DNA of 64,000 nt from CAZFDT01 sp964518335 (GCA_964518335.1 CAZFDT010000025.1:1-64000); one strand, 5' to 3'; positions 50,948-59,321 are shown, numbered from the stretch's first letter. The notes: generated from the letters alone by a model not told the origin. Made by a program: numbers and translations.

Positions 50948-52273
50948 TCACACTCGCTTGAGGACGAGTGCGGCGTTCTGGCCGCCCAGGCCGGTGCTGT
51001 ACACCAGGGCGTGGCGAAGTGGGGCGGGGCGTGAAGGTGCGGCGGCGGCGCGGAGGCCCGGGAGGGGTTGGGTGCAGTTGATGACGGCGGGCAGCGTCTG
51101 CTGGGCCAGGGCCATGGCGGCGACGCACACGTCCAGGCCGCCGCTGCCGGCGGCGCAGTTGCCCGCCATGGACTTGAGGCTGGCGATCGGCACGCTGGCC
51201 AGGGCGTCGCCGAACACGCTGCGCAGGGCGGCGGCCTCGGCCTGGTCGGTCGCCGGGGCGCCGATGCCGAAGGGCACGATCAGGTCGATGGCGTCGGGCC
51301 CGATTTTCGCCTCGCGCAGCGCCGCGGCGATGGCGTGGGCGATGCCGCGGCCGGCGGCGTCGGGCGTGACGTTGCGACTGGCGGGGTTGACCGTCTGCGA
51401 CGCGCCGAAACCGATCACCTCGGCATAGGCGCGAGCGCCGGGCCGCTTCTCGAACGTCTGCAGCGCTTCGAGCACGACGATGCCACCGCCCTCGGCGATG
51501 GCGCCGCCCCGGGCCGTGGCGCAGAACGGACGCACCGCGCCGGCCGCCGCCGCCTGGTCCGACGCCTGCGTGTTGAGCAGCCCCGTGTAAAGCTGACGCA
51601 GCAGCCCCATCGGGTTGAGCTTGCTGTCGGCGCCGCCGCAGAAACAGGCGTCGGCCTGGCCCCGCTGGATCACGCGAAGCGATTCGCCGATCGACAGCGT
51701 CGCCGACGCCTCGTTGCACGTGATCGTGTTCGACGGGCCCTGCGCATCGTGAATGATCGTCACGTGGCAGGCGAGCATGTTCGGCAGATACTTGAGCAGC
51801 CACAGCGGCGTGAGGTGGGTCATGCCCTCGGCGCCCCACTTGTGGAAGTCGAACTTGCCCTCACCGTCCGTCGCCTCGCTCAGTGCGCTGGACAGCTCGT
51901 TGATCTCGGCGGCGATGAGCCCGGCGCCGATGTGGGCGCCGACGCGCTGCGGGTCGTAGCTGGGGGCGGCATCGGGATTGGTGCCGCGCGTCGTCAGCCC
52001 GGCGTCGCGCGCCGCAAAGTCCGCCGCCGCCACCGCCAGCTCGATGTCCCGCGCCATCACCTTCGTCGCCTTGCGATAGCTCTTGGGCACGTACTGCTTG
52101 ATGTCCAGGTCGCGCACCTCCCCGCCGATGCGGGCGGCGAAACCCGAGGCGTCGAACGCCGCGATCGGCGCCACCGCGCTACGCCCGGCCGTCACCGCCT
52201 CCCACGTCGGCGCCATGCCCAGACCCAACGCGCTGACCGGTCCCAGTCCCGTGATGACGACCCGTCGTGACAT
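50948..52273 (-). CDS. Beta-ketoacyl-ACP synthase homologue lacking both catalytic histidines
   Basis: 441 aa, thiolase-fold KAS I/II type. N-terminal RRVVITGLGPVSALG and a nucleophile region GPSNTITCNEASATLSIGES with Cys186. In active KAS II enzymes two histidines follow in VNAHGTGTP and STKSMTGH; here they are Phe335 (LIVPFGIGAP) and Asn372 (SLKSMAGNCAAGSG). Condensation by the classical Cys-His-His mechanism is therefore unlikely; a chain-length-factor-like, decarboxylative or acyl-transfer role is possible. No ACP, KAS partner or other fab gene is adjacent. A likely -10 (TACACT) lies 8 nt before the ATG. Confidence 0.85.
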   Translation of the reverse strand: MSRRVVITGLGPVSALGLGMAPTWEAVTAGRSAVAPIAAFDASGFAARIGGEVRDLDIKQYVPKSYRKATKVMARDIELAVAAADFAARDAGLTTRGTNPDAAPSYDPQRVGAHIGAGLIAAEINELSSALSEATDGEGKFDFHKWGAEGMTHLTPLWLLKYLPNMLACHVTIIHDAQGPSNTITCNEASATLSIGESLRVIQRGQADACFCGGADSKLNPMGLLRQLYTGLLNTQASDQAAAAGAVRPFCATARGGAIAEGGGIVVLEALQTFEKRPGARAYAEVIGFGASQTVNPASRNVTPDAAGRGIAHAIAAALREAKIGPDAIDLIVPFGIGAPATDQAEAAALRSVFGDALASVPIASLKSMAGNCAAGSGGLDVCVAAMALAQQTLPAVINCTQPLPGLRAAAAPSRPAPLRHALVYSTGLGGQNAALVLKRV

Positions 52274-52303
52274 AGGCGGGTAGTGTAGCGTTTTGACGGC
52301 CCC

Positions 52304-52337
52304 CCACGCCGGGTCTGAGTCCGCGAAGACCCGGATG
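52304..52337 (-). repeat. Dispersed hairpin repeat, copy R4a
   Basis: Stem CCGGGTCT (52309-52316) with AGACCCGG (52327-52334). First member of an inverted pair with R4b, separated by 21 nt. Confidence 0.85.
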
Positions 52338-52358
52338 GCAATGCGCGACCGTCGGCGA

Positions 52359-52394
52359 AATCCGGAGCTTCGGAAGACCTCAGCTCCGGCGTGG
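52359..52394 (+). repeat. Dispersed hairpin repeat, copy R4b
   Basis: Stem CCGGAGCT (52362-52369) with AGCTCCGG (52382-52389), 12-nt loop, 3' flank CGTGG. Opposite orientation to R4a; its stem differs from R4a at paired positions only. Confidence 0.85.
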
Positions 52395-52405
52395 CAACCC
52401 AGGGG

Positions 52406-53290
52406 TCAGTTGATGGACGGCGGGTCCTTGTCGCTGACGTCGCCTGAAAAGTAGCGGTTGTGCGTGTCGCCGCCGTCGAAGGCGATGCGGCCGTCGCCTG
52501 CGATGGCGTAACCCATCTGCTCGGGTCGGCGTGTCTCGACATGGGCGTCGATGAACGAGAAGTTGGCGGCCTCGCCGTGGCGGGCGTCGGGGCCGGAGCG
52601 GACGCCGCGGTTGCTGTCGTCGCAGGTGTCGCTGTCGGCGGTGAGTCGAGGCGGGTCGAGCGACCAGCCGTGGTTGCCCAGGTCCGTGAGCGCGTTGCCG
52701 CCGCCTGCCGGATTGTAGGGCGTGCGGGCGTTCGTGGCGTAGTGGGCGGCGGTGCCGAGGCTGTCGGCGGAGAGGACGGTCTGGCTGACCAGGCTGTCCA
52801 CGCGGACGGGGAAGTTGATGTATCCACCGCTGCTCTTGCCCCGGCTGTTGCCCAGGAACTGGAAGTTGTAGCCGTAGGCGAAATTGCGGTTGTTGGTGCG
52901 GTCGGGCACGGTGGGGCAGATGAAGACCTTGTGCTCGACGTGGCGGGTGTTGTCGTTGGCGCCGTTGGTGTCGTTGGGCGCGATGAAGGCGTGGAATCCG
53001 GCGGAGGCGCCCATGGTGACGAACCAGCGTGGGCGCCAGACGACGCCGTTGCCGACGTTGTAGAGCTGCGGCGCGACGTTGGGCATGCGGCCGGGGACGC
53101 CGATGCCACGGTTGTCGTTGCCGTAAATGGCGTAGCCCAGGGCGATCTGGTGCATCTGCGATGCGCACTGGGCGGTGCGGGCCGCGTGGCGCGCCGTGCC
53201 CAGCGCCGGCAGCAGGATGCCGATCAGCAGCGCGATGATGCTGATGACCACCAGGAGTTCGAACAGGGTGAAAGCATGGGGGCGTGTCAT
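52406..53290 (-). CDS. Prepilin-like protein with N-terminal methylation motif
   Basis: 294 aa. Type IV prepilin leader and helix: MTRPHAFTLFELLVVISIIA with Phe+1 and Glu+5, then LLIGILLPALGTARHAARTA. The body is a planctomycete-type DUF1559/H-X9-DG-like pseudopilin head with many Gly/Asn and FSFIDAHVETR near the C-terminus (compare FADGHVE of the family). It is cleaved by prepilin peptidase and may build a pseudopilus or surface fibre. No other pil/gsp genes are nearby. Divergent from the histidine kinase. Confidence 0.9.
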   Translation of the reverse strand: MTRPHAFTLFELLVVISIIALLIGILLPALGTARHAARTAQCASQMHQIALGYAIYGNDNRGIGVPGRMPNVAPQLYNVGNGVVWRPRWFVTMGASAGFHAFIAPNDTNGANDNTRHVEHKVFICPTVPDRTNNRNFAYGYNFQFLGNSRGKSSGGYINFPVRVDSLVSQTVLSADSLGTAAHYATNARTPYNPAGGGNALTDLGNHGWSLDPPRLTADSDTCDDSNRGVRSGPDARHGEAANFSFIDAHVETRRPEQMGYAIAGDGRIAFDGGDTHNRYFSGDVSDKDPPSIN

Positions 53291-53364
53291 GGGAACAGGT
53301 GTAACGCGCCGCCGCGTGCGACCGCAGATATTGCACTCGCCGCCACGTGGGGGCGCCCGGCCCG

Positions 53365-53370
53365 TAAGAT
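53365..53370 (+). promoter_or_regulatory. TAAGAT -10 box placed for a leaderless histidine-kinase transcript
   Basis: TAAGAT is followed by six nt and ATG 53377; no Shine-Dalgarno is present. Confidence 0.4.
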
Positions 53371-53376
53371 GGCGTC

Positions 53377-54558
53377 ATGTCCCTGGGCCGACGCCTGCTC
53401 CTGCTCATCGCCACGCTGTCGCTGGGCCTGCTGCTCATCGCCGCGACAACCATGTGGGGCGTGGCCCGGCTCAACCGCAACCTCGGCGCGGCGCTGTCGG
53501 CCTACGACACGCTGCGCCAGCTCTACGGCATCGGCATGGAACTCACCCGCATCCAGGACGCGCCCGACGCCGATCTGCGCCTCCTCACCGTGCTGCCCCA
53601 GATCGATCGCGTCGATGACGACGCGGCGCGATCTCGCCTGCGGACGGTGCTCGCCGGCGACGACGATGCGGCGGTCCGTATCCGGCGCGGGCTCAACACC
53701 GTGATGAGCGCCGTCGCCGACACCAAGGGCCGCATCCGGCAGCTCGAGGCGCGGTCGCAACAGCAGCGGCGCACGACGCTGGTGGCGATGATCGCGCTGA
53801 GCGTGCTGACGCTGGCGGGCGTGGGGGTGATGGTGCGTGGCCAACTGCGGGCGCTCGACAGCCAGGTGCGGGCCAAGAGCGCCGAGCTGGCGCAGGCCGA
53901 GCGGCTGGCGAGCGTCGGGTTCCTCGCCGCGGGTGTGGCGCACGAGCTGAACAATCCGCTGGCGATCATCGCCGGCGAAGCCGAGCTGGGCCTGCGGCGG
54001 GCGCAGGGTCAAGAGCAGCACGCTCTGCAGGTGATCCGGGGCGAGGCGTTCCGGGGCAAGGCGATCACGACGAAGCTGCTGTCGCTGGCGAGGTCGGACG
54101 CAGTGGAGGCTCAGCCGCTGTCGCTGGCCGACGCGGCGCGCGACGTGGTCGAGTTGACTGCGCGGATGGCGCGGTTCAAGGACCGGGCGGTGTCGGTGAC
54201 GGTCGCCGACACCGTGCCGGTGTTGGGCGATCGCACGCTGGTGACGCAGGTGCTGGTGAACCTGGTGGTCAACGCGTTGGAGGCGACGCCGGTGGCCGGG
54301 CGGGTCAGCGTGACGGTGACGGGTCCGCGTGTGGCGGTTACCGACACGGGCCGGGGGATGGCCGGCGATGAAATCGCGCGGGCGTTCGAGCCGTTCTACA
54401 CCAGTAAGCGTGGCCCGTCGTCGGCCGCCGAGGGGCACGGACTGGGCCTGTCGATCAGCCACGCCTTGGTGCAGCGGATGGGCGGGACGCTCACCGCGCA
54501 CAGCGATGGCCGCGACCGCGGCTGCCGCTTCACCCTCACCCTGCCCGCCGTGTCATGA
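53377..54558 (+). CDS. Membrane sensor histidine kinase
   Basis: 393 aa. Two membrane helices (RLLLLIATLSLGLLLIAATT near 5-25 and TLVAMIALSVLTLAGVGVMV near 130-150) flank a periplasmic sensor of about 100 residues. The H-box is FLAAGVAHELNNPLAIIAGE, followed by the N-box (LVNLVVNALEATPV), G1 (AVTDTGRGM), F-box (FEPFYTSK) and G2 (GHGLGLSISHAL). It is coupled to the response regulator by an ATGA overlap. The signal is not evident. Confidence 0.95.
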   Translation: MSLGRRLLLLIATLSLGLLLIAATTMWGVARLNRNLGAALSAYDTLRQLYGIGMELTRIQDAPDADLRLLTVLPQIDRVDDDAARSRLRTVLAGDDDAAVRIRRGLNTVMSAVADTKGRIRQLEARSQQQRRTTLVAMIALSVLTLAGVGVMVRGQLRALDSQVRAKSAELAQAERLASVGFLAAGVAHELNNPLAIIAGEAELGLRRAQGQEQHALQVIRGEAFRGKAITTKLLSLARSDAVEAQPLSLADAARDVVELTARMARFKDRAVSVTVADTVPVLGDRTLVTQVLVNLVVNALEATPVAGRVSVTVTGPRVAVTDTGRGMAGDEIARAFEPFYTSKRGPSSAAEGHGLGLSISHALVQRMGGTLTAHSDGRDRGCRFTLTLPAVS

Positions 54559-55145
54559 CCGAAAACGCCGACCCCCAGGTGATGATTGTCGAGGACGAGC
54601 CGCGCATGCGCGAGCTGTTGCTGCGCATGCTGCACGAGTTGGGCTATGTCGGCCGGGCGTTTGCGTCGGCGGAGGCGGCGTGGCGCGAGCTGGCGCCGAG
54701 CCACGAGCCGACCATCCTGCTGCTGGACCTGAACCTGCCGGGCGAATCGGGGCTGAATCTCTACGAGAAGGCCCGCGCCGCGGGCAAGGCGGCGGCGGCG
54801 ATCGTGCTGACGGGTTTCGCCAGCGTCGAGTCGGCCCAGCAGGCGATCCGGCTGGAAGCGGTGGACTTCCTGACCAAGCCCTGCCACCTGGGCGAGCTGG
54901 AGGGCGCGATCGTGCGGGCCGAGGCGCGGCTGCGGGCGCCGGGGAAGGCAGCGGCCGTGCCCGTCGAGGACCCGGACGGCGGCGCGCCCGCGGAAGGTCG
55001 CACGATCGAGGCGATGGAGCACGATCACATCGTGGCGGCGCTGGCGCGGCACGGGGGCAACCGCAAGGCCGCCGCCGACGCGCTGGGCATCAGCCTGCGC
55101 ACGCTGTACTACCGGCTGAAGCGCTATCGCGGAGAATCGACGTGA
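54555..55145 (+). CDS. Response regulator with Fis-type HTH (ActR/RegA-like)
   Basis: 196 aa. Receiver domain with acidic pocket VMIVEDEPRMRE, phospho-acceptor Asp in LLLDLNLPGESG, Thr/Ser of AIVLTGFASV and Lys of VDFLTKPCHL. After a Pro/Gly-rich linker comes a Fis-like HTH: HDHIVAALARHGGNRKAAAD then ALGISLRTLYYRLKRY. It lacks the AAA+ domain of NtrC types, so it resembles RegA/ActR/PrrA regulators, many of which are redox-responsive. Its stop is followed by a repeat pair. Confidence 0.94.
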   Translation: MTENADPQVMIVEDEPRMRELLLRMLHELGYVGRAFASAEAAWRELAPSHEPTILLLDLNLPGESGLNLYEKARAAGKAAAAIVLTGFASVESAQQAIRLEAVDFLTKPCHLGELEGAIVRAEARLRAPGKAAAVPVEDPDGGAPAEGRTIEAMEHDHIVAALARHGGNRKAAADALGISLRTLYYRLKRYRGEST

Positions 55146-55155
55146 GGGTGCAAGC

Positions 55156-55183
55156 CCGCAGGCGAGTCTTCGAGCCTGCGTGG
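55156..55183 (-). repeat. Dispersed hairpin repeat, copy R5a
   Basis: Loop GAGTCTTCGA identical to other copies, but the stem is CGCAGGC (55157-55163) with GCCTGCG (55174-55180), so stem sequence differs while pairing is kept. Inverted pair with R5b, 20 nt apart. Confidence 0.75.
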
Positions 55184-55203
55184 ATCTTCGCGGCCCCGGG
55201 AGC

Positions 55204-55234
55204 ATCCGCGGTCCTCGAAGACTCGGCCGCGTGG
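55204..55234 (+). repeat. Dispersed hairpin repeat, copy R5b
   Basis: Stem CGCGGTC (55207-55213) with GGCCGCG (55225-55231; one G-U), 11-nt loop CTCGAAGACTC, 3' flank TGG. Confidence 0.7.
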
Positions 55235-55247
55235 CTTGCGGGCGCGC

Positions 55248-55277
55248 AAAAAAAGAGGCGGCTCGTGAGAGCCGCCT
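55248..55277 (-). terminator. Intrinsic terminator of the Lys-rich small gene
   Basis: Minus strand perfect 9-bp stem AGGCGGCTC/GAGCCGCCT (55277-55256) with a 4-nt loop, followed by C and seven Ts (55254-55248). It lies about 134 nt after the small ORF stop. Confidence 0.85.
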
Positions 55278-55410
55278 GCTTAAGAGCTCCGAGGCTTGTG
55301 CTTGGTGCCTGCCTCACGTGTCGCCATTTTTCGGAGCGGCGCGACGCGAGGCCGAGTGTTCTAGAGAAGTTTCTTACGCTAACGAATCATCAAACAGTCG
55401 ATCGTGAGTC

Positions 55411-55473
55411 TTACTTCTTCTTCTTGGCGGCCTTCTTCTTGCCACCCTTCTTCGCAGCTTTCTTCTTAGCCAT
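55411..55473 (-). CDS. Tiny Lys-rich basic protein
   Basis: 20 codons, product MAKKKAAKKGGKKKAAKKKK: 13 Lys, otherwise Ala and Gly. Evidence that it is a gene: AAAGGA Shine-Dalgarno 8 nt before the ATG, a near-consensus promoter about 40 nt upstream and a strong terminator downstream, none shared with neighbours. The sequence resembles the tails of HU-like or histone-H1-like bacterial proteins and the N-terminus of the HU protein in this window (MAKAATKKAPTK). Likely a nucleic-acid-binding or polyanion-neutralising peptide. The 258-nt transcript might also act as an sRNA. Confidence 0.75.
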   Translation of the reverse strand: MAKKKAAKKGGKKKAAKKKK

Positions 55474-55512
55474 GGTCGCTATCCTTTCTCAAGGCACTCG
55501 GAGCTTGTGGTC

Positions 55513-55541
55513 ATTTAACGGGATGATGAATCAGATGTCAA
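55513..55541 (-). promoter_or_regulatory. Near-consensus promoter of the Lys-rich small gene
   Basis: Minus strand TTGACA (55541-55536), 17-nt spacer, TTAAAT (55518-55513). An A-run (GATGAAAAAAATG) directly upstream looks like an UP element. Predicted start near 55506, leader about 33 nt. The strongest promoter match in the window. Confidence 0.8.
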
Positions 55542-55674
55542 CATTTTTTTCATCATCGCAAAAGATTTATCGGGTGACGGGGGCGATGGACTTGAGCAAA
55601 GCGTCAACGTTGAGGAGACTTCGACGCACGCTTGACCACTCACCCTTGACTGCTCATCACCCGCGATCAGCGTC

Positions 55675-57756
55675 TTACTCTTCCTCGATCTTGGGCTTCC
55701 ACTGCGCGACGATCTGCTGTTGCACGTGCGCGGGCACGGGCTCGTAGCCGGAGAGGTCGAGGGTGTAACTGCCTTGACCGCCGGTGACGCTCTTGAGCTG
55801 GTTCTGATAGTTGGCGACCTCCGCCAGCGGGACCAGCGCGGTGATGACGGTCTGATCGCCGAGCATGTCGGTGCCCTGAATTCGGCCTCTTTTCCCGGAC
55901 AAATCGCCGGTGATCGTGCCCACGTGCTGTTGCGGGACGGTGATCTCGATCTGGGCGATGGGCTCGAGGATGACGGGCCTGGCCTTCTGCACGGCGTCGA
56001 TGAAGGCGCGCTTGCCCGCGGTGACGAAGGCGACTTCCTTCGAGTCCACGTCGTGGTGCTTGCCGTCGTACACCTCGACGCGCACGTCCTCGATGGGATA
56101 GCCGGCGATCGCGCCGGTCTCGAGGACCATGCGCACGCCCTTCTCGATGGCGGGCAGGAACTGGCGCGGCGGGTTGCCGCCGACCGTTTCATCGACGAAC
56201 TCGAACCCCGCGCCGCGCTCGCGCGGCTTGATGCGCAGGTACACCTCGCCGAACTGACCGGCGCCGCCCGTCTGCTTCTTGTGGCGGTGGTGGCCCTGCG
56301 ACTCGACCGTCACCGTCTCGCGGTAGGCGATCTTCGGCGGCTTGGTATCCACCTCGACGTGGAAGCGGTTCTTCATGCGCTCCAGCACGATGCGCAGGTG
56401 CAGCTCGCCCATGCCGTAGATCACCGTCTCGTGCGTGCCGCTGTCGCGGACGACCTTGAGCGTGGGGTCCTCTTCGAGGAGCTTGGTGAGGGCTTCGCCG
56501 ATCTTGGCCTCGTCGCCGCGGCGTTTGGCGGTGATGGCCAGTCCGTACATCGGCTCGGGATACGCCTTGTGCAGGTAGCGGATGTGGTCTTCGTCGTGCG
56601 AGTCGTGCAGCACCGCGCCGCGATGGATGTCATCGACCTTGGCCACCGCGCAGAGGTCGCCGGGGATGGCCGTGTCCACCTCGATGGTCTTGCCGCCCTG
56701 CTGCTTGTAGAGGTGGCCGACCTTGAACGGCTTTTTCGTCTCGCCCGCCTTCGGGTCGCCGATGTAGAGCTGCGTGTCCTTGGTGATCGTGCCCTGGTGG
56801 AGGCGGAACGAGGCGAGCTTGCCCACGAACGGATCGATCGTCACGCTGAACACGTGGGCGATGACGTGCTTCTTCGGATCGGGCTCGGCGTGCAGCTCGT
56901 GCAGCGTGTCGCCGCCCTTGGCGAAGGGGCGCGGGTTGCCCTCCAGCGGGTTGGGGCAGAGCTTGACGATCACGTCCAGCAGCTCCTTGACGCCCACGGG
57001 CTTCTCCGGGTCGCTGTGCGGGCGCGCGGCGGTGAAGCAGATCGGCACCAGATGCCCCTCGCGCAGCGCCTTCTCGAACGGCTCGTGCAACTGCTCGGGC
57101 GCGATGTCGCCCTGCTCCAGGTACTTCTCCATCAGCTCCTCATCGACCTCGACGACCTGCTCGATCAGGGCCTGGTGGGCCTCCTCGACGCTGCTGAAGT
57201 CGGGTTTCGCATCGCTGGCGGCGAGATTGAAGAAGCAATCCACCACTTCAGTGCCGCCGTTGGCGGGCAGGTTGATGGGCAGGCATTCCTTGCCGAAGAC
57301 TTCCTGGATGCGGGCGACGAGGCCGGGCAGGTCGATGTTCTCATGATCGATCTTGTTGATGACGATCATGCGGCAGAGCTTGCGGTAGGTGGCGCGGTCC
57401 CAGATGCGGCGGTGGTTGGACTCGATGCCGGCAAAGGCGTTGACGACCAGGGCGGCGGTCTCGATGGCGGGCATGGCCATGAACGCCTGCCCGATGAAGT
57501 CGGGATAGCCCGGCGTGTCGATGAGGTTGACGTGCGTGCCCTGATGGTCGGCGTGGGTGATAGACATGAAGAGGCTGTGGCCGTGCTGGCGTTCCTCTTC
57601 GGCGGCGTCGCTGGTGGTCGTGCCCTTCTCGACGGCGCCCAGGTGGTGGATGGCCCCGGCCTGGTGCAGCAGCGACTCGATGAGCGTCGTCTTGCCGCAC
57701 GCGCCGTGGCCAAACAGGGCAATGTTGCGGATGTCAGCGGTGGTGTAAGCAGGCAT
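55675..57756 (-). CDS. Elongation factor G paralogue (EF-G2/FusA-like GTPase)
   Basis: 693 aa. G1 GHGACGKTTLIESLL, G2 with TTTSD, G3 NLIDTPGYPDF, G4 VINKIDHEN, followed by domains II-V: KPPKIAYRETV, the domain IV start HHRHKKQTGGAGQFGEVYLR and the domain V region EPIAQIEITVPQQHVGTITG. The P-loop GHGACGKT and the basic GHHRHKKQTGG match the EF-G-like (TypeII/FusA2) group rather than the canonical translocase, whose loop is AHIDAGKTT. Function probably ribosome recycling or stress-related translocation; not proven. AGGAG is 8 nt before the ATG. The C-terminus ends EIVAQWKPKIEEE-like with acidic residues. Confidence 0.9.
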   Translation of the reverse strand: MPAYTTADIRNIALFGHGACGKTTLIESLLHQAGAIHHLGAVEKGTTTSDAAEEERQHGHSLFMSITHADHQGTHVNLIDTPGYPDFIGQAFMAMPAIETAALVVNAFAGIESNHRRIWDRATYRKLCRMIVINKIDHENIDLPGLVARIQEVFGKECLPINLPANGGTEVVDCFFNLAASDAKPDFSSVEEAHQALIEQVVEVDEELMEKYLEQGDIAPEQLHEPFEKALREGHLVPICFTAARPHSDPEKPVGVKELLDVIVKLCPNPLEGNPRPFAKGGDTLHELHAEPDPKKHVIAHVFSVTIDPFVGKLASFRLHQGTITKDTQLYIGDPKAGETKKPFKVGHLYKQQGGKTIEVDTAIPGDLCAVAKVDDIHRGAVLHDSHDEDHIRYLHKAYPEPMYGLAITAKRRGDEAKIGEALTKLLEEDPTLKVVRDSGTHETVIYGMGELHLRIVLERMKNRFHVEVDTKPPKIAYRETVTVESQGHHRHKKQTGGAGQFGEVYLRIKPRERGAGFEFVDETVGGNPPRQFLPAIEKGVRMVLETGAIAGYPIEDVRVEVYDGKHHDVDSKEVAFVTAGKRAFIDAVQKARPVILEPIAQIEITVPQQHVGTITGDLSGKRGRIQGTDMLGDQTVITALVPLAEVANYQNQLKSVTGGQGSYTLDLSGYEPVPAHVQQQIVAQWKPKIEEE

Positions 57757-57855
57757 GCGATGAACTCCTGAGAACCAGGGAGGAAGCGACGCGTTCGGTC
57801 GTCGTGACGCCAGTATAAGGATCGCCGACTTGCATGGCGACCGCCGATCGGCACG

Positions 57856-59277
57856 ATGAGGGCGATGAGCGACACCGCACGACTGGCCGCGCTGGACCAC
57901 GCCCACGTGTGGCATCCGTTCACACCCATGCGGCAATGGGCGGCGCACGACCCGGTGGTCATCGAGCGCGGCGAGGGCCCGTGGCTGATCGACACCGACG
58001 GCCGACGCTACATCGACGGCGTGTCGAGCCTCTGGTGCAACGTCCACGGCCACCGCGTGCCCGCCATCGACCAGGCGATACGCGACCAGCTCGACAAGAT
58101 CGCCCACTCGACCCTGCTGGGCCTAGCGAACGTCCCGTCGATCGAGCTGGCCGCCCGCCTCTGCCAGATCGCGCCCGCGCCGCTGACCCGGGTGTTCTAC
58201 TCCGACGCCGGGGCGACGGCGCTGGAAGTGGCGTTCAAGATGGCCGTGGGCCATTGGCATCACCGGGGCCAGCCGCGGCGCACGCGCTTCATCGGCCTGC
58301 GCGAGGCGTACCACGGCGACACCGTCGGGGCCATGAGCGTCGGGTTCAGCGAGCTGTTCCACAAGCCCTTCGTGTCGATGGTGTTTCCCGTGACGAGCTT
58401 CGCCCATCCCGATGCCTGCCGCCCCCCGGAAGATCTGAAATCGCAGATCTCAAGTCTCAAATCCGACCGATGGCCGTCTGAAGACCCCGCCCTCGCCGAC
58501 TCGTTACGGGCTCACTGTCTGGCCGACCTCGAACAACTGCTGCGTGAGCAGGGCGACGACACCGCGGCGGTGGTGATCGAGCCGGTGATGCAGGGGGCGG
58601 CGGGGATGATCTGTCAGCCGCCGGGGTTTGTGCGCAGGGTGCGCGAGCTGTGCGATCGTTATGGCGTGCTGCTGATCGCCGACGAGGTGGCCGTGGGCTT
58701 CGGCCGCACCGGGCGCATGTTCGCCTGCGAGCACGACGGCGTGGCGCCCGACATCCTCTGCCTGGCCAAGGGCATCACCGGGGGCTACCTTCCGCTGGCG
58801 GCGACGCTGGCCACCGACGCCGTCTTCGAGTCGTTCTGCGGCGAGCTGCACGAGCGCCGAACGCTCTACCACGGGCACACCTACACGGGCAACCCGCTGG
58901 CGTGCGCCGCGGCGCTGGCGTCGCTGGACCTCTTCGAGCAGACGCGCCTGCTCGACCATGTCCAAGTGTCGGCGGCGATCATCGCCCAGCGACTGGGGGC
59001 GCTGCGCGATCATCCCCACGTGGTGGACGTGCGTCAGCGCGGCGTGATGGTGGGCATCGAACTGTGCCGCGACCGGGCGACCGCCGAGCCGTTCGATTTC
59101 AGTCGGCGCACCGGCGCGGCCGTGTGCCTGGCGATGCGCGAGCAGGGCCTGATCGTCCGGCCGCTGGGCGATGTGGTGGTGCTCATGCCCGCGCCGGCGA
59201 TGCCCCACGACGTGCTGCACCGCATGCTCGACATCGTCATCGCCACGCTCCGCGCGTGGCCTCCACGCCGGAGCTGA
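57856..59277 (+). CDS. bioA: Adenosylmethionine-8-amino-7-oxononanoate aminotransferase
   Basis: 473 aa, class III PLP enzyme using S-adenosylmethionine as amino donor to make 7,8-diaminopelargonate for biotin. Family marks: VWHPFTPMRQW, DGVSSLWCNVHGH, YSDAGATALEVAFKM, EAYHGDTVGAMSVG, LLIADEVAVGFGRTG and the PLP lysine in LCLAKGITGGYLPLA. An in-frame insertion (EDLKSQISSLKSD) near residue 200 is made by a heptad repeat. Start at ATG 57856 or 57865. The stop codon lies inside hairpin repeat R6a. No other bio gene is in the window. Confidence 0.95.
   Translation: MRAMSDTARLAALDHAHVWHPFTPMRQWAAHDPVVIERGEGPWLIDTDGRRYIDGVSSLWCNVHGHRVPAIDQAIRDQLDKIAHSTLLGLANVPSIELAARLCQIAPAPLTRVFYSDAGATALEVAFKMAVGHWHHRGQPRRTRFIGLREAYHGDTVGAMSVGFSELFHKPFVSMVFPVTSFAHPDACRPPEDLKSQISSLKSDRWPSEDPALADSLRAHCLADLEQLLREQGDDTAAVVIEPVMQGAAGMICQPPGFVRRVRELCDRYGVLLIADEVAVGFGRTGRMFACEHDGVAPDILCLAKGITGGYLPLAATLATDAVFESFCGELHERRTLYHGHTYTGNPLACAAALASLDLFEQTRLLDHVQVSAAIIAQRLGALRDHPHVVDVRQRGVMVGIELCRDRATAEPFDFSRRTGAAVCLAMREQGLIVRPLGDVVVLMPAPAMPHDVLHRMLDIVIATLRAWPPRRS
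58432..58466. repeat. Imperfect heptad repeat inside bioA
   Basis: Five 7-nt units: GATCTGA, AATCGCA, GATCTCA, AGTCTCA, AATCCGA. They encode DLKSQISSLKS in frame. The composition (AT-rich) differs sharply from the GC-rich gene around it. Confidence 0.7.
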
Positions 59278-59297
59278 GGCTTGGCGAAGCTCCGGAT
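59263..59297 (-). repeat. Dispersed hairpin repeat, copy R6a, over the bioA stop
   Basis: Stem CCGGAGCT (59268-59275) with AGCTCCGG (59288-59295), 12-nt loop. The bioA TGA is 59275-59277. Confidence 0.85.
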
Positions 59298-59321
59298 TCC
59301 CCCGCCGTGGCGCCGACGCCA

